Both the position numbers and the translations under genes were made by a program. Below the pieces are notes generated by a model. That model had not been told where the DNA came from. It did not search any database and saw nothing but the letters and a program-made list of their open reading frames with translations. This document shows, in pieces, positions 26,294-35,654 of a stretch of DNA of 64,000 bases. This DNA is from Sporosarcina sp. P13 (lineage in GTDB: Bacteria > Bacillota > Bacilli > Bacillales_A > Planococcaceae). The stretch is from positions 62,001 to 126,000 of the forward strand of contig NZ_PDYM01000001.1 of assembly GCF_002743055.1 (NCBI RefSeq), read 5' to 3'. The stretch's first letter is position 1, and every line of letters starts with the position of its first letter.

Positions 26294-27382
26294 TTATTTT
26301 TTCTTCCCTACGAACTCAGGCACTTCAATTTCGCCAGTCGCAATTTTTTGCGCAAAATCATCAATTTGATCTAGCACATCTTGTGGAATCGCACCGCGTG
26401 AATCAGCAAGTGCTATACCTTCATCTGCAAGACCATATACCTTTGTCTCGCCACCTGGCAATTTGCCGGCCATAGCCAATGCAGAGATATCCTTAACTGC
26501 AACATCTACACGCTTCAACATAGAAGTAAGTGTAACGTTGGCATCGCCAACTTTACCTTCTTCATACTGGTCGGAGTCAACTCCGATTACCCATACATAT
26601 GCATCTTTGTCAGCCTGTTTACGCTCTTTTGCTTCAGAGAATACACCGTTACCTGTACCGCCAGCTGCATGGAAAATGATATCTACGCCCGAAGAGTACA
26701 TACGGCCTGCTTCCGCTTTTCCTAGTTCAGCTTTGTCAAATGCACCTACATATTTACTATCCACTTTGATTTGCGGATTAATTGTTTTAACACCCTCAAC
26801 GAATCCTGCTTCAAAACGCTCGATTACCGGATTATCCATACCACCGATAAATCCGACTTTATCTGATTTTGTCATCAATCCAGCTGCAACACCTGCAAGG
26901 AATCCACCTTCTTGCTCTTTGAACAAGATACTAGTCACGTTTGGTGCATCTACTACACCATCAATAATTGCGAATCCCGTATCTTTTTGCTGAGCTGCGA
27001 TATCGCTGATTGCATCTTCCATTAAGAAACCTACACCATAGATCAAGTTAAAATCACGACGAACTAAGTTATTCAAGTTCGTAGTGTAATCGGCTGGTCC
27101 TGTAGACTGTAGGTAATCATAACCGCCCGTCCCTTTTTCCCAACCTTGTTCCTCACCAAATTCTTTAACGCCCTTCCATGACGATTGGTTGAAAGATTTA
27201 TCATCAATTCCACCAACGTCAGTTACCATGGCAATTGAGAATTCACTTTTTCCTACGTCATTTCCTGTTGCAGACTTGTCACCAGCATTATTCTTGTCCT
27301 TATCAGCAGAACCACATGCTGCCAACATTGTACCTGCCGCAAGCACTACAGACATTGCCAAGCCGAATTTTCTTTTCGTCAT
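26294..27382 (-). CDS. nupN: BMP family nucleoside-binding lipoprotein (NupN/YufN-like)
   Basis: 362 residues. Signal peptide KRKFGLAMSVVLAAGTMLAAC with lipobox LAAC, so the mature protein is anchored through Cys23, followed by a K/N/D-rich spacer. The BMP domain shows FSIAMVTDVGGIDDKSFNQSSW and GFIGGMDNPVIERFEAGF (each shown in part), the purine-nucleoside binding fold of the Med/BmpA family. ATG at 27382 with AAAGGAGG upstream. It is the first gene of nupNOPQ and is separated from the ATPase gene by a hairpin. The 283-bp upstream region contains no recognisable purine riboswitch. Confidence 0.93.
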   Translation of the reverse strand: MTKRKFGLAMSVVLAAGTMLAACGSADKDKNNAGDKSATGNDVGKSEFSIAMVTDVGGIDDKSFNQSSWKGVKEFGEEQGWEKGTGGYDYLQSTGPADYTTNLNNLVRRDFNLIYGVGFLMEDAISDIAAQQKDTGFAIIDGVVDAPNVTSILFKEQEGGFLAGVAAGLMTKSDKVGFIGGMDNPVIERFEAGFVEGVKTINPQIKVDSKYVGAFDKAELGKAEAGRMYSSGVDIIFHAAGGTGNGVFSEAKERKQADKDAYVWVIGVDSDQYEEGKVGDANVTLTSMLKRVDVAVKDISALAMAGKLPGGETKVYGLADEGIALADSRGAIPQDVLDQIDDFAQKIATGEIEVPEFVGKKK

Positions 27383-27665
27383 TAATAATGACCTCCTTTT
27401 TGATAGTCTGAGTATGAAATCCGAACGCTATACGTCTTATACCCGTTTACTCACTACATGGAACCTAAACTTATCTGCACGGAAAAAATCCTTTGATTAC
27501 TAAACCTTTTTCCTTCTCCGCTAAATTGTTCATGAGTGAGCACTAACACTGCTTATGTTGTTTGAAAAAGCTTGCCTTCACTATAGCATTTTCTATAGGA
27601 GAAGAAAATATATAGCTGATATTATGAATAAAGTTGTATAGTTCAGTCGATTTTGTACCTATCAA

Positions 27666-30029
27666 TTAAGAATCGAGATCTGACTTAACGATCATCACTT
27701 GCCTTGGCTTACTTCCTTCAGGTGGTCCGACGACACCACGCGCTTCCAGTTGATCAACAATACGTGCTGCTCGCGCGTAGCCTACCCGGAAACGTCGCTG
27801 GATCATTGATACTGAAGCTGTCTGCATATCGACCACCATATGCACTACTTCGTCATATAGATCGTCTGTCTCTTCGTGTGGAGCTACATTTTCTACTTCT
27901 GTTGGAATCATTTCTTCCTGATACTGGGCTTTTTGTTGTTCAATAATGAAATCAACAACTGCTTCTACTTCTTCATCCGAAACAAATGCACCTTGCACGC
28001 GTGTTGGCTTGGATGCACCTGCTGGAAGAAATAGCATATCTCCGCGTCCTAACAGTTTCTCCGCTCCACCGCCATCCAAAATCGTTCTTGAATCAATTGC
28101 AGATGATACAGCGAACGCAATCCTCGAAGGTATATTTGCTTTAATAATTCCTGTGATAACATCTACACTCGGTCGCTGCGTTGCAATAATCAAATGAATT
28201 CCTGCCGCTCGTGCCATTTGAGCCAAGCGTGTAATAGAATCCTCAACATCGCTAGAAGCAACCATCATTAAATCCGCCAACTCATCTACAATGACGACAA
28301 TATACGGCATGCGCGGATGTTTTTCATCATTTTCTTCGTTCCACTGCTCAATGTGATTATTGTATCCTTCAATATTTCGTGTACCCGTATGAGAAAACAA
28401 CTCATATCTACGTTCCATCTCAGAAACAACTCGTTGCAAAGCTTGTGCCGCTTTTCTAGGGTCTGTAACAACGGGTGCTAATAAATGCGGAATACCGTTG
28501 AAAACATTTAATTCCACCATTTTTGGATCAATCATCATCATTTTCACTTCATGTGGTTTAGCTCGCATAATAATACTCATAATAATGCCATTCACACAGA
28601 CACTTTTACCGCTACCTGTGGCACCTGCTATTAATACGTGCGGCATTTTATTGAGCTCTGTTAACATCGCTTGTCCTGTTACATCACGTCCAAGACAGAC
28701 GAGCAATTTAGACTGCACCCGACTATTTTCTTTTGACTCTAGCACCTCACGTAAACTAACCATCGCGACTGCGTTATTTGGTACCTCGATTCCCACAGCA
28801 GACTTGCCAGGGATCGGCGCTTCAATTCGAATACCGCTTGCGGCTAGCGCTAGGGCAATATCATCTGATAAGCTGACGATTCGACTCACTTTTACTCCCG
28901 TGTCCGGAAGAATTTCATACTTCGTAACAGCAGGCCCTAAATGTACTTGCGTCACGCGTGCTTTCACACCGAAACTTAAAAACGTTTGCTCCAATTTCTT
29001 AGCATTCGCTTGAATCAAGTTATATTCACCCGATTGATCACTAGCGATAGGCGGTTCTAGCAGACTAGTTGGTGGAAGCAAATAAGCCTCGTTTTCTTGC
29101 TCTCCCCCCATGACTGGATAATCAGGTATTACATCTGTTTCAGTTTCTACTTTTGGTTCAACTTTTGGTTTCACTTCTTCCGGGAAGATGCTTAGTTGTT
29201 CTGCATCTGTCCATGTTTCTGGTGCAGACTGTTCAATTTTTGATGTGAAGCTTGAAATAATCGGTTCGGTCATTGGCTCATGCGGCTCAACTATCGATTC
29301 TACAGTTCCCTTCTCTTGCCTCGGTTTCTGCTTACGAGTAGTGCGCGACAGCTCTTTGCGTCGTTCTTCAGGTGACTTCACAGGCTTCTTCTCTCGCGCT
29401 GACCACTTTTTCTTTATACCTTCTATGATTACTGGTATTTGCTCCGCTAAATAAGGAATCAACGCTTTACCTGTCAATAAAATGACACCAATTAGCAATA
29501 ACAACACACCCGCCACTGTAGCACCTGATGAATCGATCAATGAATAGAACATCGCGAACAATACAGCACCAATCATACCGCCACCAAGCGTCCCCGTTTG
29601 TTCAAACATTCCACCACTCGTCACAAGGACTTTCCAAGTCTCTTTTAAAGCGGAATTGGACATGAGTACCTTACTTTCATAAAGCGTCTGAAATAGATGG
29701 ACGTGACTGAACAACAGCATACTACTCAAGATAAACAAGCAACCTAATACAATACGATGCTTATAGCCACCCACTTGTCGTTTAATCATAAACACTAAAG
29801 CTTGAATGATAATGATAAACGGTAATGCAACATGCCAGTTACCTAGGAGAAATCGTGAAAAGGAAGCTAGCCCCCTACCGATCAAGCCATATTCAAATAT
29901 CATAATAATCGCTAAACCTATTAATACAACACCAATAATCTCAAACCAGAGCGGTTGCAATGGACTTTGTTTATTCTGCTGTTGTTTTTTCTTAGCTGGT
30001 GCTTTCTTCGCTCTTTTTTTCGCCGCCAT
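27666..30029 (-). CDS. spoIIIE: DNA translocase SpoIIIE/FtsK
   Basis: 787 residues. A Lys/Ala-rich start ([14 protein letters not shown]) precedes four membrane helices to about residue 190. A variable P/E-rich linker follows, then the motor domain with Walker A GATGSGKS near 475 and Walker [14 protein letters not shown]-terminal gamma winged-helix, ending near [10 protein letters not shown], reads chromosome-polarity sequences. Known role: pumps the chromosome into the forespore and clears trapped DNA from septa. Location next to rnjB and the nup operon matches B. subtilis spoIIIE rather than the second paralogue SftA; tepA and ylzJ are absent. Confidence 0.94.
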   Translation of the reverse strand: MAAKKRAKKAPAKKKQQQNKQSPLQPLWFEIIGVVLIGLAIIMIFEYGLIGRGLASFSRFLLGNWHVALPFIIIIQALVFMIKRQVGGYKHRIVLGCLFILSSMLLFSHVHLFQTLYESKVLMSNSALKETWKVLVTSGGMFEQTGTLGGGMIGAVLFAMFYSLIDSSGATVAGVLLLLIGVILLTGKALIPYLAEQIPVIIEGIKKKWSAREKKPVKSPEERRKELSRTTRKQKPRQEKGTVESIVEPHEPMTEPIISSFTSKIEQSAPETWTDAEQLSIFPEEVKPKVEPKVETETDVIPDYPVMGGEQENEAYLLPPTSLLEPPIASDQSGEYNLIQANAKKLEQTFLSFGVKARVTQVHLGPAVTKYEILPDTGVKVSRIVSLSDDIALALAASGIRIEAPIPGKSAVGIEVPNNAVAMVSLREVLESKENSRVQSKLLVCLGRDVTGQAMLTELNKMPHVLIAGATGSGKSVCVNGIIMSIIMRAKPHEVKMMMIDPKMVELNVFNGIPHLLAPVVTDPRKAAQALQRVVSEMERRYELFSHTGTRNIEGYNNHIEQWNEENDEKHPRMPYIVVIVDELADLMMVASSDVEDSITRLAQMARAAGIHLIIATQRPSVDVITGIIKANIPSRIAFAVSSAIDSRTILDGGGAEKLLGRGDMLFLPAGASKPTRVQGAFVSDEEVEAVVDFIIEQQKAQYQEEMIPTEVENVAPHEETDDLYDEVVHMVVDMQTASVSMIQRRFRVGYARAARIVDQLEARGVVGPPEGSKPRQVMIVKSDLDS

Positions 30030-30047
30030 ATGCTAACCCCCTTTCTG

Positions 30048-30082
30048 AAAAAAAGATTTCCAGCCGGTTAGGCATGGAAATC
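30048..30082 (-). terminator. Terminator of rnjB
   Basis: GATTTCCA / TGGAAATC stem (30055-30082) with A- and T-tracts on both sides, between rnjB and the translocase gene. It could also work on the opposite strand. Confidence 0.7.
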
Positions 30083-30107
30083 CATTTTTTTTATTACAAG
30101 CGTCTAC

Positions 30108-31775
30108 TCAGTACTCCATGATGATAGGAATAATCATCGGGCGTCTTTTCGTTTGCTGATATAAATAAGAACTTAACGTCTCACGGATTTCTTGTTTAAT
30201 GTTTGTCCATTCAAACGTCTCTTTATTCACATACTTTTCCACGATCTTACGGATTAACTTTGTCGCTTCCTCGAAAAGTTCTTCTGATTCACGAACATAG
30301 ACGAAACCTCTTGATACGACTTCTGGTCCAGCGGCAATTCTTTTTTGCTTTCTATTCAATGTCACAACGACTGTAAAGATCCCATCTTGAGACAGTAGCT
30401 TACGATCGCGTAACACGATATTTCCTACATCGCCTACACCGATGCCATCAATTAAAACGTTACCCGCTTGTACTCTTCCACTCATGCGCAACTTGTCATT
30501 CTTATATTCAACGATATCGCCTTTATCCGCAATGAAAATACGGTTTTTAGGAATACCGACTTCTTGCGCAACTTTAGAGTGAGCAATCAGCATACGATAT
30601 TCACCTTGAATCGGGATGAAATATTTTGGTTGCATTAGATTTAACATCATTTTCAAATCTTCTTGTGAACCGTGACTGGAGACATGAACATTTCGTGTAG
30701 ACGTTAGAACCTTTGCTCCTGCTTTGGCCAATTCGTTCATCATCTGATACATTGAAATTTCCATCACTGGTGACGGTGTAAATGTGATCAATACGGTGTC
30801 TGTTTCTTTAATATTAATCTCCCTATGATGCTTGCGTACAATTTTTTCTAAAGCTTCAAGTGGTTCCCCTTGATTACCCGTTACGATGATAACGATATCC
30901 TGATCATCGTACTTATCCATTTCTTTCACTGGAATGACGATATCTTCTTCTACTTGCAAATAGCCTAGACGTAGGCCCACTTCAAAGTAACTTTCCAAAC
31001 TTTTACCGATAACGGCTACTTTTTTCTTCATTACTGCCGCTTGATCAAGTACTTGCTGAATTCGAATGAAGTTCGATGCATATAACGCAACTAAAATTCG
31101 TCCTTGTGCTTCGTGGAATGTCTTAGACAAACGCTTTTCGATCACCGATTCAGATGTAGTATGACCTGGTCGCTCCGCTTCCGTAGAATCGGACATCAAG
31201 ATAAAGACGCCATCTTCACCTAACGCTGCCATTTTCGCAATGTCCGGACGGTATTTCCCCTTAGCTGCTTGGTCAAATTTAAACTCACCTGTATTAACAA
31301 TCGCACCTTCACTCGTGTGAAAAACGATTCCTAATGCATCAGGGATACTATGCGTCGTATTAAAGAATGTCACATGCGTACGTTTGAAGTTCATACGGCT
31401 ACGATTTGTCACTTCAAAGAAGCGCACATTAGATGGAGCAGGCATTTTTTTCAAATGTTCTTTCGCGAGCGCAAGTGTCAACTTCGTACCATAAACCGGC
31501 GCTTGTACTTTTTGTAGTAAATATGCAATTGAACCGATTGCATCTTCATGTCCGTGCGTCAAAAATATTCCTTTAATACGTTCTTTGTTTTCTACTAAAT
31601 AGGTCATATCTGGAATTACGAAATCTATTCCTAACATTTCAGTTTCCGGGAACATTAATCCCGAGTCCATCACAAACATTTCATCATCTATTTCCACGAT
31701 GTACATCGCCTTACCAACTTCTCCAACCCCACCTAGTGGAATTACTCTTATTAATTCATTTTGTATTTTAGTCAA
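30108..31775 (-). CDS. rnjB: Ribonuclease J2
   Basis: 555 residues, the same length as B. subtilis RNase J2. It is a metallo-beta-lactamase/beta-CASP nuclease that partners RNase J1 in mRNA decay. The metal motif reads HGHEDAIGS near residue 76, where J1-type enzymes have HGHEDHIGG; the replaced histidine is the mark of J2, which has weak activity alone. DSTEAERPGHT, GNQGEP and the C-terminal domain are present. TTG start at 31775 with AGGAGG 7 bases upstream. It lies between dapA and spoIIIE as in Bacillus. Confidence 0.93.
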   Translation of the reverse strand: MTKIQNELIRVIPLGGVGEVGKAMYIVEIDDEMFVMDSGLMFPETEMLGIDFVIPDMTYLVENKERIKGIFLTHGHEDAIGSIAYLLQKVQAPVYGTKLTLALAKEHLKKMPAPSNVRFFEVTNRSRMNFKRTHVTFFNTTHSIPDALGIVFHTSEGAIVNTGEFKFDQAAKGKYRPDIAKMAALGEDGVFILMSDSTEAERPGHTTSESVIEKRLSKTFHEAQGRILVALYASNFIRIQQVLDQAAVMKKKVAVIGKSLESYFEVGLRLGYLQVEEDIVIPVKEMDKYDDQDIVIIVTGNQGEPLEALEKIVRKHHREINIKETDTVLITFTPSPVMEISMYQMMNELAKAGAKVLTSTRNVHVSSHGSQEDLKMMLNLMQPKYFIPIQGEYRMLIAHSKVAQEVGIPKNRIFIADKGDIVEYKNDKLRMSGRVQAGNVLIDGIGVGDVGNIVLRDRKLLSQDGIFTVVVTLNRKQKRIAAGPEVVSRGFVYVRESEELFEEATKLIRKIVEKYVNKETFEWTNIKQEIRETLSSYLYQQTKRRPMIIPIIMEY

Positions 31776-31853
31776 TTTGTTTCCTCCTATATTCTATTCC
31801 CGTTCACAACGACTAAAATCCATTATACGAGATAGTAGGTGCTCTGTACAAAC

Positions 31854-31881
31854 AAAAAAAGCCGGACTAGTCATCCGGCTT
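31854..31881 (-). terminator. Terminator of asd-dapA
   Basis: AAGCCGG / CCGGCTT stem, 9-base loop, seven-U tail on the minus strand, only a few bases after the dapA stop. Confidence 0.8.
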
Positions 31882-31885
31882 CACT

Positions 31886-32779
31886 TTATTCCACAATAAA
31901 TGCTGTATTTTTGAATTTTTCCAGAGTCACATCGATCATGGCTGCATCACTTGCATCCATCGCAACTAACGGCAATCGCACGCCACCTGTTGGTATACCA
32001 GCCTTTTCCAGTGCATATTTCACTGGTACTGGATTTGGTTTAGAGAATAGCGCTCTAAATACAGGTAGTAGCGCCCGATGAAGTTGCGCCGCTTCTTTTG
32101 TTTGTCCGTTTTGGAACGCTTTGATCATTTGTTGCATTTCTTTTCCTACAACGTGAGCTGAAACAGAAATAATTCCTCGTCCACCAATCGAAAGCAATGG
32201 TAATGTCAAACTATCATCACCACTATACACTTCAAAATCATCAGCCGTATTGCCGATGATTTCAGCCATTTGTTCAAGACTTCCACTTGCTTCTTTTACG
32301 GCCTTTATATTCGGAATTTTGGATAACGCAATGATTGTTTCTGGCAGTAAGTTCACTACAGATCTACCCGGAATATTATAAAGCAATACAGGCAATGACG
32401 TTTCTTTGGCAATTGTCGAGAAGTGAGCATACATACCTTGTTGATCAGGCTTATTATAATAAGGGGTGACAAGCATAATTCCGTCTGCCCCGGATAACTC
32501 TGCCGCCTTTGTCAGCTCAATCGATTCCGCTGTATCATTTGTACCTGTTCCCGCAATAACCGGTATACGTTTATTGACTACCTTTACAACAAAGTCTAAT
32601 AACTCTTTTTTCTCCGACATGCTAAGCGTAGGTGATTCACCTGTCGTACCACTAACGATAACTGAATCAGTTCCATTTGCGATCAAATGTTCAAGCAAGC
32701 CTGACGTTTTTTCATAATCGATCGCACCATTTGGAGAAAAAGGAGTGACCATTGCTGTTCCTATATTTCCAAGCTTCAC
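31886..32779 (-). CDS. dapA: 4-hydroxy-tetrahydrodipicolinate synthase
   Basis: Condenses pyruvate with aspartate-4-semialdehyde, the first step of the diaminopimelate/lysine branch and the source of dipicolinate. About 297 residues. SGTTGESPTLS near 43-53, YNIPGRSVVNL with the catalytic Tyr near 134, and KAVKEASGS with the Schiff-base Lys near 162. The GTG at 32779 is chosen over an ATG at 32788: AAAAGGA lies 9 bases before it and it yields MKLGNIGTAMVTPF, matching the usual DapA start. Directly follows asd; aspartokinase dapG, found between them in B. subtilis, is missing. Confidence 0.95.
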   Translation of the reverse strand: MKLGNIGTAMVTPFSPNGAIDYEKTSGLLEHLIANGTDSVIVSGTTGESPTLSMSEKKELLDFVVKVVNKRIPVIAGTGTNDTAESIELTKAAELSGADGIMLVTPYYNKPDQQGMYAHFSTIAKETSLPVLLYNIPGRSVVNLLPETIIALSKIPNIKAVKEASGSLEQMAEIIGNTADDFEVYSGDDSLTLPLLSIGGRGIISVSAHVVGKEMQQMIKAFQNGQTKEAAQLHRALLPVFRALFSKPNPVPVKYALEKAGIPTGGVRLPLVAMDASDAAMIDVTLEKFKNTAFIVE

Positions 32780-32819
32780 ATTGATCATTCCTTTTCTTAG
32801 TCATCCTAATCTTTACTAA

Positions 32820-33845
32820 TCAGTTGACAAGTGCTTCAGCGATCTGCACTGAATTCAGTGCAGCGCCTTTTAACAAGTTGTCTGACACAATCCATAGATG
32901 AAAACCGTTTGGATGATTTAGATCTTTACGAATTCGCCCAACAAATACTTCATCTTTGCCTTCAGCGTAAAGCGGCATTGGATAAACTTGCGCCGTTGGA
33001 TCATCTTGTAAAACCACCCCAGGAGCATTTTGTAACAATGCCTGTATATCTTTTGCCGTGACATTTTCTTGATCAATTTCAATATAAACAGATTCAGAGT
33101 GACCAGACACAACAGGTAGTCTGACACAAGTAGCCGCTACTGACATGTCATAGTCGTTAAAGATTTTCTTTGTTTCATTGATCATTTTCAACTCTTCTAA
33201 CGTGTAACCTGACTCATCAAATGAATCGATTTGTGGAATCGCATTGAATGCGATAGGATAATGACGTTTTGCAGCTGCTGATGGTAATACTTCCGCTTCG
33301 ATTTCACTGCGGTCATCAAATTGTTTACTTTGTTCAGCTAATTCATCTATGGCTTCTACCCCTGCACCTGAAACGGCTTGGTAAGTAGATACGATCAATC
33401 TGCTTAGGCCATACTGATCCTTAATAGGTTTCAGTGCTGCCACCATTTGAATAGTCGAGCAATTCGGGTTCGCAATGATTCCAGAATGATTTTTCAAGTC
33501 CCCTGGATTTACTTCCGGCACGACAAGTGGTGTGTTCGGATCCATACGGAAAGCACTTGTGTTATCAATAACAACGGCTCCACGTTTCACTGCTTCATGC
33601 GCAAACATTTCAGAGATACTCCCGCCTGCACTAAAGAATGCAATGTCGATTCCTTCAAAAGCTTCAGGTGTCGTTTCTTGTACAATGTACGTTTCTCCAC
33701 CAGCTTTGATCTCATTGCCAGCAGAGCGTTTGGATGCCAGTAACTTGATAGATTGAGCAGGGAATTTACGCTCCACCAATTTTTCGAGTATTTTAGTTCC
33801 TACCGCTCCAGTAGCTCCGACAATTGCAACATTTACATTCTTCAT
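32820..33845 (-). CDS. asd: Aspartate-semialdehyde dehydrogenase
   Basis: Reduces aspartyl phosphate to aspartate semialdehyde for lysine, threonine, methionine and dipicolinate. About 341 residues. NADP-binding GATGAVGTK near residue 10, IANPNCSTIQ with the catalytic cysteine near 129, and the His-containing RLPVVSGHSES near 244. ATG at 33845 with AAAGGAAG 6 bases upstream; an in-frame start at 33872 lacks a ribosome site. A good -10 lies about 80 bases upstream, so asd-dapA can be transcribed apart from dpaAB. Confidence 0.96.
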   Translation of the reverse strand: MKNVNVAIVGATGAVGTKILEKLVERKFPAQSIKLLASKRSAGNEIKAGGETYIVQETTPEAFEGIDIAFFSAGGSISEMFAHEAVKRGAVVIDNTSAFRMDPNTPLVVPEVNPGDLKNHSGIIANPNCSTIQMVAALKPIKDQYGLSRLIVSTYQAVSGAGVEAIDELAEQSKQFDDRSEIEAEVLPSAAAKRHYPIAFNAIPQIDSFDESGYTLEELKMINETKKIFNDYDMSVAATCVRLPVVSGHSESVYIEIDQENVTAKDIQALLQNAPGVVLQDDPTAQVYPMPLYAEGKDEVFVGRIRKDLNHPNGFHLWIVSDNLLKGAALNSVQIAEALVN

Positions 33846-33925
33846 CTCGATCTTCCTTTCAATTATTAACAAGTATATTTAGGGCTTAATCAAACAACCA
33901 CAGCTCGTTAATTGTTATTGAACGA

Positions 33926-33954
33926 ATTATAACATATTTTGCGAAATTTAAAAA
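33926..33954 (-). promoter_or_regulatory. Predicted asd promoter
   Basis: Perfect TATAAT (33931-33926) with an extended TG motif directly upstream (TGTTATAAT); the -35 around 33950 is weak (T-rich). It gives a leader of about 75 nt for asd. Confidence 0.55.
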
Positions 33955-33961
33955 TCTATTT

Positions 33962-34552
33962 TCATGCGTCTTTATGCATTATCAATAGTGGTTGCAATTG
34001 TTTGCCGTTTATGGCGGACACGGTAGTAGCTGGTAGTAGAGAAAAATCTGAGATTAATGAGTTCGGTTTTTTTATGCAGTCGTCCTGACCGAACGGAATA
34101 AAATAAACATCTTTCATGTTCAATAATTTTACGAGATTCATTGCATTCAATCCTAATGCATCGTTTGTCGATACACCCAGTACAACTGGTTTTCCGTTAC
34201 GCAATGTCGCTTTCGCGGCCATTAAGACCGGAGAATCTGTCGCTGCATTGGCGAGTCTACTCATAGAATTACCCGTAAGCGGTGAAATGATCATACAATC
34301 TAACGGGTTCGTTGGTCCAAATGGCTCAGCTTCCACAATACTCGCTACGACTTTTTCTCCTGTTGCTTTTTCAATACGCTCAATCCACTCTTCTCCAGTA
34401 CCAAAACGCGTAGCCGCATGGAGTACAGAATGCGTAATAATTGGAACGACTGTCGCTCCAACTTTTTGTAGCGAATCAATCATCGGAAGCAATTGGTCGT
34501 AAGTGCAATGCGAAGCCGTAATTCCTAATCCGATTCGTTTTCCTTCAAGCAT
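33962..34552 (-). CDS. dpaB: Dipicolinate synthase subunit B
   Basis: Flavoprotein-like subunit (SpoVFB) of the enzyme that oxidises dihydrodipicolinate to dipicolinic acid for the spore core. 196 residues of the flavoprotein fold: RIGLGITASHCTYDQL at the start, ISPLTGNSMSRLANA near 94 and VLGVSTNDALGLNAMNL near 130. ATG at 34552 lies inside the end of dpaA (28-bp overlap), indicating coupled expression. Known to be made in the mother cell under sigma-K in B. subtilis. The asd-dapA genes that feed the pathway follow immediately. Confidence 0.95.
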   Translation of the reverse strand: MLEGKRIGLGITASHCTYDQLLPMIDSLQKVGATVVPIITHSVLHAATRFGTGEEWIERIEKATGEKVVASIVEAEPFGPTNPLDCMIISPLTGNSMSRLANAATDSPVLMAAKATLRNGKPVVLGVSTNDALGLNAMNLVKLLNMKDVYFIPFGQDDCIKKPNSLISDFSLLPATTVSAINGKQLQPLLIMHKDA

Positions 34553-35325
34553 TTAGCTCCCCTTTCTTCTGAATCCATTCTCAAAACGGCGTCAACTACT
34601 ACAGTCGCTGCATCCACAGGAAAATGTATCCCGGGCAATTTGAGATGTATAGTATAGTATTCAGAAGTTGTAGAAGGCTTTAGGCAACCGGGTGCTGAAG
34701 CTATATCGAATATACGTCCAGCATGTTTTGGGTCTAACCACTGTGAAGGTATGGTATTTACTAAATAGCCATCTGTAAATACTGTATCTTCTGTTAAGCG
34801 TACAGAATCGTAACCTACTATACCCGCTTCAGCTAACTGTTCATCAGACCTTGCAGCAATCGTAATGTTAGCTTGCAAGCCACGTAAAGTTAATGCCACC
34901 GCTTTACCTACTCTACCGAAACCAGCAACATAAAAGTGCTTACCTGCAATCGTTCGCTTCGTTTGCTCATAAAACACACGAACAAATGCTTCCGCTGTCA
35001 ACTGTGCATTTTTCCAAATAAATTGCTCATTTTGTAAATAGTTTCTATGGCGAATGCCCAATTCATCTAGCTGAGTTATCCATTGCTGAGCTGTCTGCCC
35101 TGTATAAAGTACAGTTGACTCCGATAGTAGGGTAGGTGGAATAGGTTTTGCCATGGCTAGAAGTGGAAGGATTATACAATCTGGTTGCCACGCAAGCAAC
35201 GTCTGTTGAAGTTCTTCATCAAATGAATCAACCGCAACATAATGACAACTATACCCTTGCTGATTCAGCAGGTCCGCAGCTAGATGTAATCGTTGATCGC
35301 TGCCGACCACAAGCCATTTAGTCAT
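34525..35325 (-). CDS. dpaA: Dipicolinate synthase subunit A
   Basis: NAD(P)-binding subunit (SpoVFA) of dipicolinate synthase. 266 residues, shorter than the roughly 297 of B. subtilis. The cofactor site GFGRVGKAVALTLRGL lies near residue 135, followed by ITIAARSDEQLAEA and the segment DIASAPG. The N-terminal half is divergent (WLVVGSDQRLHLAADLL). Start overlaps the ymxH stop by 8 bases and the end overlaps dpaB, so ymxH-dpaA-dpaB is one coupled sporulation unit. Confidence 0.92.
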   Translation of the reverse strand: MTKWLVVGSDQRLHLAADLLNQQGYSCHYVAVDSFDEELQQTLLAWQPDCIILPLLAMAKPIPPTLLSESTVLYTGQTAQQWITQLDELGIRHRNYLQNEQFIWKNAQLTAEAFVRVFYEQTKRTIAGKHFYVAGFGRVGKAVALTLRGLQANITIAARSDEQLAEAGIVGYDSVRLTEDTVFTDGYLVNTIPSQWLDPKHAGRIFDIASAPGCLKPSTTSEYYTIHLKLPGIHFPVDAATVVVDAVLRMDSEERGAKCLKENESD

Positions 35326-35596
35326 ACTCCTTCACATCCTTACGATCTAGTTCATGCGTTTTCCCAAACAAAATCCGATCTTCTCCTACCAGGACAATTT
35401 CATGCCAAGGAATGTATTCAATGGCATCTTGATCTTTTTGTCGGAATAGATTTTTACCAAGCTTCTTTCTAATTTCAAAGCCGATGATTTCACCTGTTTT
35501 GTGATTGAAAAGAAGATCTGTATCCGCAAGAAACCCATATCGCATCCCCTCTTCGACTTGAATCAACTCTTTTTGTGCTAACTCAGATAACAGCAT
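35318..35596 (-). CDS. ymxH: YlmC/YmxH family sporulation protein
   Basis: 92 residues with a PRC-barrel-like core: LSELAQKELIQVEEGMRYGF, LADTDLLFNHKTGEIIGFEI (each in part) and IPWHEIVLVGEDRILF. Precise function is unknown, but the family is sporulation-associated and regularly precedes spoVFA. The 3' end overlaps dpaA. A purine-rich site (GAGGGAGGAC) precedes the ATG at 35596. Confidence 0.9.
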   Translation of the reverse strand: MLLSELAQKELIQVEEGMRYGFLADTDLLFNHKTGEIIGFEIRKKLGKNLFRQKDQDAIEYIPWHEIVLVGEDRILFGKTHELDRKDVKEYD

Positions 35597-35654
35597 AAAA
35601 GTCCTCCCTCTCTTATGATCTCTTTCATCATATGTATAGAAAGGGAGAACTCGA

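Noticed and set aside
27383-27665. Possible purine riboswitch or CodY box upstream of nupN
   Set aside because: The region lacks the conserved purine-aptamer loops and any convincing AATTTTC-type palindrome. No regulatory element is claimed.
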